Assembly (NCBI RefSeq): GCF_001584335.1
Contig: NZ_LSBB01000009.1
Coordinates: forward strand, 1-60,706
Direction: 5' to 3'
DNA from: Bacillus atrophaeus
GTDB lineage: Bacteria; Bacillota; Bacilli; Bacillales; Bacillaceae
Length of the DNA: 60,706 bases
The position numbers and the translations under genes were made by a program. This document shows, in pieces, positions 1 to 8,848 of the stretch (the first letter of the stretch is position 1; each line of letters opens with the position of its first letter). The notes beneath the pieces are model-generated. The model saw only the letters and a list, made by a program, of their open reading frames with translations, did no database searches and had not been told where the DNA came from.

Positions 1-470
<470 letters not shown>

Positions 471-753
471 TGGACCGCAGATTAAGTTCGCCACATCCTG
501 TGGCAACATCTGCGTGACCTGCATCGTGCAGGCCTTAGTTTGACTGACTACGCACATCGCTGTGCGATTTTTATGTTAAAACTTTGAATTAACAGGTACG
601 TTTTGTCTTGTTTAGTTTTCAAAGATCATCTTGTCCGCTTCGTTTGAAGCAACTTTATTACTATACCATTCAGCTTCTTTTATGTCAACAACTTTTTTTA
701 AAGTTATTTTGAAGCTTTTATGTTTTGTCTGCTGTTCATCAGCGACGAATAAT
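471..753 (-). other. rRNA operon leader with processing hairpins and boxA-like element
   Basis: Transcribed leader of the 16S gene. On the complement it contains the TCTTTGAAAACTAAACAA element (around 610-627) found ahead of Bacillus 16S genes and resembling a boxA antitermination site. It also has three short hairpins: complement of 551-566 (CGCACA/TGTGCG), 517-535 (CCTGCA/TGCAGG) and 490-504 (GCCACA/TGTGGC). The last two lie next to the 16S 5' end and probably form part of the RNase III-type processing stem. The assignment is by position and sequence resemblance. No protein-coding signal is seen here. Confidence 0.7.
660..688 (-). promoter_or_regulatory. rRNA promoter P2 (sigma-A)
   Basis: On the complement: TTGACA at 683-688, a 17-bp spacer, TATAGT at 660-665. 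This is a near-consensus sigma-A promoter about 190 bp ahead of the 16S gene. Tandem P1/P2 promoters are the rule for B. subtilis rRNA operons. Confidence 0.9.
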
Positions 754-783
754 AATATACCATGGTTTCTTTAAAAAGGTCAA
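754..783 (-). promoter_or_regulatory. rRNA promoter P1 (sigma-A)
   Basis: On the complement: TTGACC at 778-783, an 18-bp spacer, TATATT at 754-759. It lies about 95 bp upstream of P2. It shares the intergenic region with the divergent pdaB gene. Confidence 0.8.
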
Positions 784-818
784 CAGTTAATTTCGTTTTT
801 TTTCAAAGTCTTTTTGAT

Positions 819-848
819 TGTTATATTTGTCCGGCTTGTTTCATACGA
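819..848 (+). promoter_or_regulatory. Possible sigma-G promoter of pdaB
   Basis: CATACGA at 842-848 resembles the sigma-G -10 element (CATACTA type) and lies 40 bp before the GTG start. The matching -35 is poor (TGTTAT at 819-824, 17 bp away). pdaB is known to be forespore-expressed in B. subtilis, which is the main reason for listing this. Confidence 0.3.
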
Positions 849-888
849 TTAAGCAAGGATTATGGACAAGATAAGGAGGCGTCATCTG

Positions 889-1653
889 GTGAATCATTTT
901 TATGTGTGGCATATAAAACGTGTAAAACAAATAATCATTATCATCATCGCAGCTTTTGCCACAGCCGGTTTCTTTTATATACAAAAAGCAGTTCCCCTTC
1001 CTGTATTTTCGACTGACAGCGGTCCAAAAGCAATTTATAAAGGAGAAACAAAGTCTGATTCTGTTTCTCTCACCTTCGATATCAGCTGGGGAGACGAAAG
1101 AGCCTTACCTATTCTCGACACCCTGAAAGCCAACGGAATTAAAAACGCGACGTTTTTTTTATCTGCCTCTTGGGCTGAGCGTCATCCTGACACAGTTGCA
1201 CGCATCGTAAAGGACGGCCACCAAATAGGGAGCATGGGTTATGCTTATAAAAACTACGCAAATCTGGAGAACAGCGATATTAAGAAGGATATTGTCCGGG
1301 CTCAGACCGCATTTGAAAAATTAGGCATTAAAGATGTGCATCTATTAAGACCGCCTACCGGACAATTCAACAAAGATGTATTGAAGATTGCGAACCAGTA
1401 TGATTATACTGTCGTTCACTATAGTATTAACTCACACGACTGGACAAATCCGGGCGTTCAAAAAGTTATTGATAATGTAAGCAGCCAGCTTGCGGGCGGA
1501 GACATCGTCCTTTTACACGCCTCAGATTCCGCAAAACAGACTGAAGAGGCTTTACCGGAAATTATAAACCGTTTAAAAGAAAAAGGATTAAAAAATGTCT
1601 CCGTCGGGGATCTCATTGCAAATACCGAAGCTAAATCTTCAGAAATCAAATGA
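889..1653 (+). CDS. pdaB: PdaB, sporulation polysaccharide deacetylase family protein
   Basis: 254-aa membrane-anchored NodB-fold protein needed late in sporulation for spore cortex stability. Residues about 12-30 form one N-terminal membrane segment; the rest is the deacetylase domain. Recognizable motifs are TFDISWGDE (62-70, in the place of TFDDG), RPPTG (154-158), DW (184-185) and VLLH (207-210). The usual HSxxHP metal-ligand motif is replaced by GSMGYAYKN (114-122), so the classic Asp-His-His metal triad is not intact. GTG 889 is chosen because AAGGAGG (873-879) sits 9 nt before it; an in-frame ATG at 862 would put that site inside the gene. It is transcribed away from the rRNA operon and converges on kbaA with one base between stop codons. 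Confidence 0.93.
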   Translation: MNHFYVWHIKRVKQIIIIIIAAFATAGFFYIQKAVPLPVFSTDSGPKAIYKGETKSDSVSLTFDISWGDERALPILDTLKANGIKNATFFLSASWAERHPDTVARIVKDGHQIGSMGYAYKNYANLENSDIKKDIVRAQTAFEKLGIKDVHLLRPPTGQFNKDVLKIANQYDYTVVHYSINSHDWTNPGVQKVIDNVSSQLAGGDIVLLHASDSAKQTEEALPEIINRLKEKGLKNVSVGDLIANTEAKSSEIK

Positions 1654-1654
1654 C

Positions 1655-2251
1655 TTATTTCTCCGCAAACTTAGGCAGCATCAGCAATTGAAAAGCATTA
1701 CAGCCCATTAAAGGAAAGAGCATTAAATAAAGCCAGTCCTCTTCATTTACTCTTAGAGCCGGAAACCATTCTAAAGCAGTGATGACAACCATTAAGAACA
1801 GAGATGATATAAATGTTTTTTTTGAGGACTGCTTTTGCTTCATGTATGCCGCAAGCAATCCAAACACCAGCAAAAACAACGGCAGCCAGGCATAGCCTAT
1901 GATGGACTCTCCGCTGCCTCCAAAAAATAAAAAACGAACATACATTAAATCAAACGCTACAAATAAGATTAAAAACAATTGGAGCCAATTCCATAACGAT
2001 GAGGATCTTAGGATTTCCAGTGCAAAACGATGAACCGTTAAAAACACAAAAAAGCCCATCTGACTGATTACGCTGAATATCATACCCACCCCTACAAACC
2101 ACAATAATACAGAGAAGATCTCACCTATCTCCAGGTTTATAAACAATTCTTTGTATTCTTCCCATTTTAATGCAAAACCAACGATACTCGTGATAAGTGC
2201 ACCTACTGCCAATATAGAAAAGAAAAAACGAACAAGTCCACGGCTTTTCAT
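1655..2251 (-). CDS. kbaA: KbaA, KinB-pathway activation membrane protein
   Basis: 198-aa integral membrane protein, with about six hydrophobic segments across its length and short charged loops. In B. subtilis KbaA is needed for KinB-dependent activation of the sporulation phosphorelay; identification here rests on sequence recognition and its position next to gerD. It starts with MKSRGLVRFFF, the first membrane segment following directly. A GGGGTTGG stretch lies 7 nt before the ATG. It is divergent from gerD and convergent with pdaB. No terminator is visible at its 3' end, so its transcript may run antisense into pdaB. Confidence 0.88.
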   Translation of the reverse strand: MKSRGLVRFFFSILAVGALITSIVGFALKWEEYKELFINLEIGEIFSVLLWFVGVGMIFSVISQMGFFVFLTVHRFALEILRSSSLWNWLQLFLILFVAFDLMYVRFLFFGGSGESIIGYAWLPLFLLVFGLLAAYMKQKQSSKKTFISSLFLMVVITALEWFPALRVNEEDWLYLMLFPLMGCNAFQLLMLPKFAEK

Positions 2252-2271
2252 TTCTTATCCAACCCCTAAAA

Positions 2272-2286
2272 ATCGCAAATAGCGAT
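2272..2286. repeat. Inverted repeat between kbaA and gerD
   Basis: ATCGCAAATAGCGAT: 6-bp arms around a 3-base centre, in the space between the divergent kbaA and gerD starts. It could be an operator or the kbaA leader hairpin. No known factor is recognized. Confidence 0.4.
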
Positions 2287-2295
2287 ATTTTGTTA

Positions 2296-2325
2296 TGTAT
2301 ATTTTCAGACGGATTCTTCATATTA
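2296..2325 (+). promoter_or_regulatory. sigma-G promoter of gerD
   Basis: TGTATA (2296-2301), 17-bp spacer, CATATTA (2319-2325). Both elements and the spacing match the forespore sigma-G consensus. It lies 33 bp upstream of the gerD ATG. Confidence 0.75.
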
Positions 2326-2358
2326 AAAGTAAGACAAGTATGTGAAAGGAGCTTAAGC

Positions 2359-2916
2359 ATGTCAAAAGCCAAAACGCTATTGATAAGCTGTTTTTTATTA
2401 TTATCTGTAACAGCTTGCGCTCCAAAAGACCAAGCAGCGGATATGGATTATGACCAGACTAAAAAAATGGTTGTCGATATATTAAAGACGGATGATGGAA
2501 AAAAAGCGATTAAGGAATTATTAAACGATGATGCGATGAATGAAGCGTTGGTGATTGATCAGGATGCGATTAAGTCAACGATAGAGAAAACACTGACATC
2601 TAAAAAGGGCGCAGATTTCTGGAAGAACATCTTTGAAGACACCGAGTTTTCCGAGAGCTTTGCTAAAACCCTTCAATCTGAACATGAAAAAGTCATTAAA
2701 AAACTGATGAAAGATCCTGATTATCAAAAAATGCTGATGCAGATTATGCAGGATCCTGAAATGAATAAGAAATACAGCGAGCTTGCTAAGAGCCAAGAAT
2801 TCCGCAGTTACTTAGAGGAAGTAATCACTGAAACCCTTTCAAGTCCTTTATACAAGAAACAATTCGAGGATGAATTAAAAAAAGCAGCCAGCAGTTCCGC
2901 TAAAGAAAAAGAATAA
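2359..2916 (+). CDS. gerD: GerD, germination lipoprotein
   Basis: 185-aa lipoprotein of the spore inner membrane that clusters nutrient germinant receptors in Bacillus. It has a short basic N-terminus, a hydrophobic stretch (6-17) and the lipobox VTAC with acceptor Cys20. The mature part is acidic, helical and Lys/Glu-rich, without an enzymatic motif. ATG 2359 is chosen because AAAGGAG (2345-2351) precedes it; an upstream in-frame ATG at 2290 would lie inside the promoter. The gene stands alone between divergent kbaA and convergent salA, and ends in a terminator hairpin at 2923-2946. Confidence 0.95.
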   Translation: MSKAKTLLISCFLLLSVTACAPKDQAADMDYDQTKKMVVDILKTDDGKKAIKELLNDDAMNEALVIDQDAIKSTIEKTLTSKKGADFWKNIFEDTEFSESFAKTLQSEHEKVIKKLMKDPDYQKMLMQIMQDPEMNKKYSELAKSQEFRSYLEEVITETLSSPLYKKQFEDELKKAASSSAKEKE

Positions 2917-2922
2917 GACGGC

Positions 2923-2946
2923 AACCGGGATTACATCATCCCGGTT
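2923..2946 (+). terminator. Terminator between gerD and salA
   Basis: AACCGGGAT and ATCCCGGTT form a 9-bp perfect stem with a 6-base loop, followed on the + strand by CCCCTTTA. The T-run is weak. The stem can serve both converging genes. Confidence 0.65.
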
Positions 2947-2951
2947 CCCCT

Positions 2952-4010
2952 TTATGCATTAACAGAAGCTTTCTCAGCAACTTCTTTTGCAATCTCATAA
3001 TAAATTTCACCGATAGGGTGGCTTCTATCATAAACAGATGGCGCGAACTGGTCTTTATTCCAGTCAGGCTGTTTCAAAGGAATTCTGCCAAGCAGCGGCA
3101 CTTTCAGTTCTTCTGCAAGCTTATCTCCTCCGCCTTTTCCAAAGACATACTCTTTTTCACCAGTTGTTGCACTTTCATAATAAGCCATATTCTCAATAAC
3201 ACCTACGACCTCATGATCGGTTTTTATGGCCATAGATCCGGCCCGTGCGGCTACAAACGCAGCAGTCGGATGCGGTGTGGATACGATAATTTCTTTACAG
3301 CTCGGAAGCATGGTATGAACATCAAGTGCCACATCTCCAGTACCAGGCGGAAGATCAAGAACGATATAGTCCACTTCTCCCCACTCGACCTCATTGAAAA
3401 AGTTGTTGAGCATTTTGCCCAGCATAGGTCCTCTCCATACAACCGGAGCATTTTCTTCTACAAAGAAGCCCATAGACATGACCTTTACTCCAAACCTTTC
3501 GACAGGAAGTAATTTTTCTCCTTCTACGGTTGGCCGTACTGTGATACCCATCATATCCGGGACACTGAATCCGTAAATATCAGCATCAATCAAACCGACT
3601 TTTTTTCCAAGTCGCGCAAGAGAAATAGCCAGATTTACAGATACTGTTGATTTGCCTACTCCGCCTTTCCCGCTTGCTACCGCAAGAAATACCGGCGGCT
3701 GATCCCTATTTAACAGCGTTTCGTTCTCCGCAGAGGGCGCTCTGAACTTCGCTACTGTTTCTTCAGGCAGTTCTTCGAAACGGAGTCCGACAGTTTCTGC
3801 TCCTGCATCTTTTAGCACATTTACAATTTCTTGCTGGATCTGCATTTGTTCAGCAGTACCCGTTTTAGCAAGAGCAACTTTCACGCTGACATGCTGCTTT
3901 TCAGGCTTGATTTTCACTTCTTTTACTGCATCCAATTCTCCCAGAGGTCTTTGAAGAAAAGGTTCGCGCATTTCCCCAACTATCTTTCTTACTTCATCTT
4001 CTCTTATCAT
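2952..4010 (-). CDS. salA: SalA, Mrp/NBP35-type P-loop ATPase acting as regulator
   Basis: 352 aa. An N-terminal MIP18/DUF59-like domain (about 1-80) is followed by a Mrp-type deviant Walker A ATPase, with SGKGGVGKST at 113-122. In the Fe-S carrier relatives a CxxC pair follows the ENMxY segment; here that stretch reads ENMAYYESATTGEKEY and has no cysteine, so a cluster-scaffold role is unlikely. In B. subtilis SalA represses scoC and so raises exoprotease expression. ATG 4010 is preceded by AAAAGGGTGAGG. It follows cwlD but has its own extended -10 promoter at 4048-4056. Confidence 0.92.
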   Translation of the reverse strand: MIREDEVRKIVGEMREPFLQRPLGELDAVKEVKIKPEKQHVSVKVALAKTGTAEQMQIQQEIVNVLKDAGAETVGLRFEELPEETVAKFRAPSAENETLLNRDQPPVFLAVASGKGGVGKSTVSVNLAISLARLGKKVGLIDADIYGFSVPDMMGITVRPTVEGEKLLPVERFGVKVMSMGFFVEENAPVVWRGPMLGKMLNNFFNEVEWGEVDYIVLDLPPGTGDVALDVHTMLPSCKEIIVSTPHPTAAFVAARAGSMAIKTDHEVVGVIENMAYYESATTGEKEYVFGKGGGDKLAEELKVPLLGRIPLKQPDWNKDQFAPSVYDRSHPIGEIYYEIAKEVAEKASVNA

Positions 4011-4047
4011 CGAACCTCACCCTTTTGTGTATTCGTTTACAAACGTT

Positions 4048-4056
4048 ATTATATCA
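4048..4056 (-). promoter_or_regulatory. Extended -10 promoter of salA
   Basis: The complement reads TGATATAAT (TGn plus TATAAT). No good -35 hexamer is present 17 bp upstream, which fits an extended -10 promoter. An imperfect palindrome, CGTTT-AC-AAACG, lies just downstream at 4034-4045. Confidence 0.55.
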
Positions 4057-4081
4057 TACATAAACAGTAAGGACCGCATGA

Positions 4082-4106
4082 GAAAACCCTCCTTATTCCG
4101 GAGGGT
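4082..4106 (-). terminator. cwlD terminator
   Basis: On the complement ACCCTCC and GGAGGGT form a 7-bp stem (arms 4100-4106 and 4086-4092) followed by TTTTCT. The stem includes the cwlD stop codon. Confidence 0.75.
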
Positions 4107-4806
4107 CTCCTTTTTCAGTGTAATACCTTAATATACCTTTATATATAGAAGATGCGACCTTATCTTGATATTTTGGTTTCCCCAACTGTTTCGCTTCCCC
4201 GGGATTGGATAGAAAGCCGACTTCTATAAGCGCCCCAGGTTTTGTGACATTTTGCATTAAGTATATCCCGTGAATCCGCTTTGCTTTTCGGGTTGTATTT
4301 TCCAGATTTGTTCTTAATTCGTCTTGAATGTATTTCGCTACTTTTTCATTTTCTTTGTATTTTCCATAATAAAAACTTTGTGCCCCGCTCCATTTTTGAG
4401 ACGGGATTGCATTGAGATGGATGCTGATATAGAGTTCCGCCTCTGATTTATTGATCAGTGTCACACGTTTTCTTAAATCTTCAGCTTTTCGTCTGCTATA
4501 GCCTTTCATACCCTCAGGAGCCAAATCAGTATCACTTTCTCTGGTCATAATGACGAGGGCGCCTTGCTCTTGCAGATAATCCCTTACCCTGTCAGCAACC
4601 TCAAGTGTAATATCCTTCTCTAAAAGCTCTCCGCCAACAGCTCCTCCATCCGGTCCTCCATGCCCCGGATCCAGGTAAATGATCTTCCCGCTCAAAGGCA
4701 GACTCCATGGCTTCCAGGAATCATTATTGTTGAATTGATATTTAAATAAAAACAGTAATATGATGAAGCCTAGCAAAAAACTGAGCCATTTAAGCTTTTT
4801 CCTCAT
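4093..4806 (-). CDS. cwlD: CwlD, sporulation N-acetylmuramoyl-L-alanine amidase
   Basis: 237-aa amidase_3 enzyme needed, with PdaA, to make muramic-delta-lactam in spore cortex peptidoglycan. Residues 5-21 form a signal or anchor segment. The zinc ligands are visible: His49 in DPGHGG, Glu63 in LLEKD, His130 in SIHLNA. Catalytic Glu195 lies in ALIEVGFLSN. The length fits the family. ATG 4806 is chosen because GGGAGGGAAAGGG precedes it and the signal segment follows at once; the open frame extends 83 codons further into ybaK without a good start. It lies directly downstream of ybaK, with its own candidate sigma-E promoter. Confidence 0.95.
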   Translation of the reverse strand: MRKKLKWLSFLLGFIILLFLFKYQFNNNDSWKPWSLPLSGKIIYLDPGHGGPDGGAVGGELLEKDITLEVADRVRDYLQEQGALVIMTRESDTDLAPEGMKGYSRRKAEDLRKRVTLINKSEAELYISIHLNAIPSQKWSGAQSFYYGKYKENEKVAKYIQDELRTNLENTTRKAKRIHGIYLMQNVTKPGALIEVGFLSNPGEAKQLGKPKYQDKVASSIYKGILRYYTEKGDPPE

Positions 4807-4835
4807 CCCTTTCCCTCCCGCTTGTCCGTTATTTA

Positions 4836-4864
4836 TAAATATGGGACAGGGTCGGGAATTATGA
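4836..4864 (-). promoter_or_regulatory. Possible sigma-E promoter of cwlD
   Basis: On the complement: TCATAATT (4857-4864), 13-bp spacer, CATATTTA (4836-4843), resembling the mother-cell sigma-E pattern. It abuts the ybaK stop codon and lies 30 bp before cwlD. cwlD is known to be sporulation-controlled; the exact site here is inference. Confidence 0.4.
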
Positions 4865-5308
4865 TTACCGCATGCGAAGCTTACATTGTTTTTCTCTTTG
4901 GGTAAAGCCCTCCGTCCACCAGTCTTTAATAAACTGACGTGAGGCTTCATAAACCATTTTTTTATCAAAAGTGGAATATTGCTCGTGTGTCCAATTATAT
5001 AGATAATCAAAAAACTCCAACCGCAATTCTTCCTCTTCCCTTTCAGAGCGGGCATTTATGCTTTGCATGGATTCTCCGTAATAACCGAAAATACCAAAGC
5101 GCCCTCCCAATAGGTAAGCTTCTATAGCAAAATCTATACAGCCTTCACTGATGATATCCCTTTCGTCATGCAGAAATGGAAATAACGGTGTGAGACAAGC
5201 TTTTACAGACTGAATGATCTGCCTAAGCGAGAGTTCTTTGAGTAAATTTTTTTCAAGTTCAAAATCTTTCTGACGTTTTACTTCTATAAATGATAAAACC
5301 TCTGCCAT
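4865..5308 (-). CDS. ybaK: YbaK, DUF2521 family protein
   Basis: 147-aa soluble protein of unknown function, found in Bacillus next to cwlD. It is rich in Glu, Arg and aromatic residues, with no signal peptide, membrane segment or catalytic motif that I recognize. The predicted fold is mostly helical. ATG 5308 is chosen because AAGGAGGGTGCG precedes it; the open frame continues 20 codons upstream but across the ribosome-binding site. The close spacing to cwlD (58 bp) suggests co-transcription in sporulating cells, but nothing in the sequence shows its role. Confidence 0.85.
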   Translation of the reverse strand: MAEVLSFIEVKRQKDFELEKNLLKELSLRQIIQSVKACLTPLFPFLHDERDIISEGCIDFAIEAYLLGGRFGIFGYYGESMQSINARSEREEEELRLEFFDYLYNWTHEQYSTFDKKMVYEASRQFIKDWWTEGFTQREKQCKLRMR

Positions 5309-5440
5309 ACGACGCACCCTCCTTTTAACATTTATTTTGAAGCTGGGCTGTGAAAACCATGCCCGCATTCAGATGGAAATTCCGCCAAAAGAAGGTGTCT
5401 GTAAAAAAATGAGCGAATTTAATACAGAGGTGAGTTTTTA

Positions 5441-5865
5441 ATGAGTAAACTATTTGCTCTTGGTGCGAGCAAATAAGCGAAGAAGAATTACTAAAGAGTA
5501 GAACGGGCGGTATGGGGAGCATACTAAAGACACGATTCCACGTAATCGACGGAGAAATAAGCTGGATACATGAAATATTAGAGGAAAAGTTTTCCACCCC
5601 GATTGTGCATGCTTTAAAAGCATCAGCAATAAACAGCTTTCAATGGATTATCGGTCAGATGTAGTTGAGGTAATCAACAGCTGCGGGGAAGAGGATGGAG
5701 TGTATTCAGGTTATAGTAAGCTGGATGGCTAAACAATTTAGTAAAACCCACATTCTAAGACACGTCCTGACTCATAAAATCCATCACATCGGCCAGCTGT
5801 CTGTTTGGGCAAGAGAACTCGGAATCCCTCCTGTGGCAGCGAATTTTTTCAAAAGAATGTTATAA
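5441..5865 (+). pseudogene. Decayed DinB/YfiT-family gene
   Basis: Broken remains of a DinB-type four-helix metal-dependent enzyme. A start-like ATG at 5441 opens MSKLFALGASK and stops. One frame from 5467 encodes EQISEEELLKSRTGGMGSI and continues through HVIDGEISWIHEIL to a stop at 5662. A second frame then carries VVEVINSCGEEDGVYSGYSKLDG (about 5660-5730). The first frame resumes with HILRHVLTHKIHHIGQLSVW and ends at 5863-5865. HVxD and HxxHHxGQ are the family's metal-ligand motifs. At least two frameshifts and an in-frame stop break it. It sits in the 602-bp gap between ybaK and ybaJ on the opposite strand to both. Confidence 0.75.
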
Positions 5866-5879
5866 CTGCCTCCCCAGAA

Positions 5880-5906
5880 AACAGCATCCAATAAGAGGAT
5901 GCTGTT
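5880..5906 (-). terminator. ybaJ terminator
   Basis: On the complement AACAGCATCC and GGATGCTGTT form a 10-bp stem followed by TTCTGG. It begins 4 bases after the ybaJ stop. The T-run is short, so termination may be partial. Confidence 0.6.
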
Positions 5907-5910
5907 GGTT

Positions 5911-6678
5911 TCACACTTTAATGCTTCTTGTCACTGAGTATGTATTAATATACTCGTCCAATACAAATCCGCCTTTATCTTCATAAAAGCCAGAAATCAT
6001 GAATCCAGCATCAATCTGTCCCTTGATTTGGTCTTCTAATGAATGTCCAAACTCAAGTGCTTCATTGTTTTGGATAAGTTCTTTTACTTTTTGCTTTGGA
6101 AGGTCTGCTGGATCGGAGTAAGGGATGGAGTGCTTCACTTTTAAAATGCCTTGCTTTTCTAACTCAATATCAAAGAGAAACACCACCGGATTGACAAAGC
6201 CGGAAATCAATGTGCCGTTTTTTTTCAGTACCCGATGCGCCTCTTTCCATACCGGCAGCACATTATCAATAAAAACATTTGAGACGGGATGTACAATGAA
6301 ATCAAACGTTTCATCCTTAAAGCGCCCAAGATCATTCATGCTTCCTTTTACAGTATGTAATGTAAGGCCGTCACGTTCAGCCACATATTGATCCTGCTGA
6401 AGCTGTTTTTCTGAATTGTCTAAGATGGTGACGTCTGCCCCCGCCGCAGCTAAAATTGGGCCTTGCTGGCCTCCGCCCGCAGCTAAACAAAGCATTTTTA
6501 GACCCTTTACAGACGGGAACCATTCCTTTGGGACATCCTTAGTCGGCGTTAACCTTATATCCCACTCCCCGTTTTTGGCTTTTTCAATGATCCTTTTTTC
6601 TACAGCAACAGTCCATTCATTGCCTGATTCTACTTTATTATCCCATGCCTTACTGTTGTGTGTTACTAGCGAGTTCAT
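5911..6678 (-). CDS. ybaJ: YbaJ, class I SAM-dependent methyltransferase of unknown substrate
   Basis: 255 aa with a Rossmann-type methyltransferase core. Motif I is LCLAAGGGQQG (63-73), followed by the acidic end of strand 2 (ILDNS, 85-89). FDFIVHPVSNVF (125-136) occupies the motif IV region and RVLKKNGTLISGF the post-I region. The HPVSN stretch differs from the usual D/N-PP motif, so the target is not obvious. It is monocistronic, with a terminator at its end and a possible promoter just upstream. No functional link to neighbours is visible. Confidence 0.85.
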   Translation of the reverse strand: MNSLVTHNSKAWDNKVESGNEWTVAVEKRIIEKAKNGEWDIRLTPTKDVPKEWFPSVKGLKMLCLAAGGGQQGPILAAAGADVTILDNSEKQLQQDQYVAERDGLTLHTVKGSMNDLGRFKDETFDFIVHPVSNVFIDNVLPVWKEAHRVLKKNGTLISGFVNPVVFLFDIELEKQGILKVKHSIPYSDPADLPKQKVKELIQNNEALEFGHSLEDQIKGQIDAGFMISGFYEDKGGFVLDEYINTYSVTRSIKV

Positions 6679-7033
6679 GAATCGTGCTCCTTAGTCATAG
6701 TCGTTTAGAGTATATCAAATATTTCTAGATTTTCATCGCTATCCCTCTTTAAAATTAGAAAAAAATTCAAAAATTCGCAACAATTAAGTTTTTAGGTTTC
6801 TTGCTCTTTATATAAATCGCAGTGCTTTGGTTACTCAAATAAGTCTGAGATAGCAAATTTAGCCGTACTTGCCAGAACTCCCGCTGAAACTTTAGTGAGG
6901 AGGTAATCAGTTTCTTCAACTCCTCCTGCAAAAGAAAAAAGGGGTATATAGATTACTGATACAGTGAATGACACATTATTACTTGGGAAACCATATGGTT
7001 GTTCCCCCGAGTTCAGCGGAGTTATGTTCAGAC
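6679..7033. other. Gene-free spacer between ybaJ and rpsI
   Basis: A stretch of about 355 bp, AT-rich at its ybaJ side. The complement of 6709-6714 reads TATACT, a possible ybaJ -10 without a good -35. Short open stretches exist on both strands (74 codons on -, starting inside the rpsI terminator; about 30 codons on + ending at 6905), but neither has a ribosome-binding site or recognizable similarity. GAGGAGG/CTCCTCC (about 6897-6928) form an inverted repeat. I see no supported gene. Confidence 0.5.
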
Positions 7034-7073
7034 AAAAAAAAGACCCCCAGCCCATAAAGGGTGAGAGTCTTTT
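7034..7073 (-). terminator. rplM-rpsI operon terminator
   Basis: On the complement AAAAGACTCTCACCC pairs imperfectly with GGGCTGGGGGTCTTTT and is followed by a run of T. It lies 12 bases after the rpsI stop. Confidence 0.85.
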
Positions 7074-7085
7074 GACAAGATGAAA

Positions 7086-8041
<956 letters not shown>

Positions 8042-8048
8042 ATATGAT

Positions 8049-8077
8049 ATCTTATAACTTTATGCAGACTCTGTCAA
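8049..8077 (-). promoter_or_regulatory. rplM promoter (sigma-A)
   Basis: On the complement: TTGACA (8072-8077), 17-bp spacer, TAAGAT (8049-8054). A strong sigma-A promoter placed between the truA stop and the L13 leader. Confidence 0.9.
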
Positions 8078-8095
8078 GAAAATGTTACACCTGGT

Positions 8096-8839
8096 TTAGT
8101 TGTCATAGTAAACGTGCCATAAATACAGTCCATGCCCGGGTGCTGTACGCCCCGCAGCTTCTCGGTCTTTCGCATCAAGCATGCCTTTCACATCGTCTGC
8201 GGAAAATTTTCCAGTACCGACATCTAACAGCGTGCCCGCGATAATTCTGACCATATTGTATAGAAAACCGCTCCCTACAATCCGCATTTGCAAACCGTCA
8301 TCCGTGTCGGTCCAGTCCAGTTCATAAATAGTCCTGACTTTATCCCGCACTTCTGTATTAGCGGAGCAAAAGCTCGTAAAATCATGAGTGCCTATAAGGT
8401 GCTCTGATGCTTCTCTCATTTTCTGCACATTGAGACGATATGAAAAATGGTAAGCGTAATGCCGTTTAAATACGTCCGGGTGTTTTTCCGTGTACACAAA
8501 GTAGCGGTACTCTTTTTTGATCGCGCTAAATCGCGCATGGAACCCATCATCCGCATGTTCTGCCGTTTTTACGGCGATATCTCCCGGAAGCAATGCGTTT
8601 AATGCATACGGCCATCTCTCTGCCGGAATAGATAACGGGGTATCAAAATGAATGACCTGTCCGGCCGCGTGAACCCCGCTATCCGTTCTTCCGGAAGAAA
8701 TCACCGGAACCTTGTCTTCAGACTTATGGAGAATGGCCAAGGCTTTCTCCAGCTCAGCCTGAACCGTCCTTTTTCCCGGCTGTACCTGATATCCGTTAAA
8801 CAAATGTCCATCATAAGAAATCGTGCATTTCATTTTCAT
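8096..8839 (-). CDS. truA: tRNA pseudouridine(38-40) synthase TruA
   Basis: 247 aa. It converts U38-U40 in the anticodon arm of many tRNAs to pseudouridine. The catalytic loop is GRTDSGVHA (50-58) with Asp53 as nucleophile. The C-terminal [20 protein letters not shown] segment is typical. ATG 8839 follows AGAGGTGCCGT. It lies 9 bp after ecfT, the usual Bacillus order ecfA1-ecfA2-ecfT-truA, and is probably translated from the same transcript. Confidence 0.97.
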   Translation of the reverse strand: MKMKCTISYDGHLFNGYQVQPGKRTVQAELEKALAILHKSEDKVPVISSGRTDSGVHAAGQVIHFDTPLSIPAERWPYALNALLPGDIAVKTAEHADDGFHARFSAIKKEYRYFVYTEKHPDVFKRHYAYHFSYRLNVQKMREASEHLIGTHDFTSFCSANTEVRDKVRTIYELDWTDTDDGLQMRIVGSGFLYNMVRIIAGTLLDVGTGKFSADDVKGMLDAKDREAAGRTAPGHGLYLWHVYYDN

Positions 8840-8848
8840 ACGGCACCT

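Noticed and set aside
862..888. Earlier ATG start for pdaB
   Set aside because: It would place the strong AAGGAGG site inside the gene; the GTG at 889 has ideal spacing.
5325..5597. 90-codon open frame on the minus strand opposite the DinB remnant
   Set aside because: It is the antisense shadow of the pseudogene, whose sense-strand motifs are clear.
6831..7055. 74-codon open frame on the minus strand between rpsI and ybaJ
   Set aside because: It starts inside the rpsI terminator, has no ribosome-binding site and no recognizable similarity.
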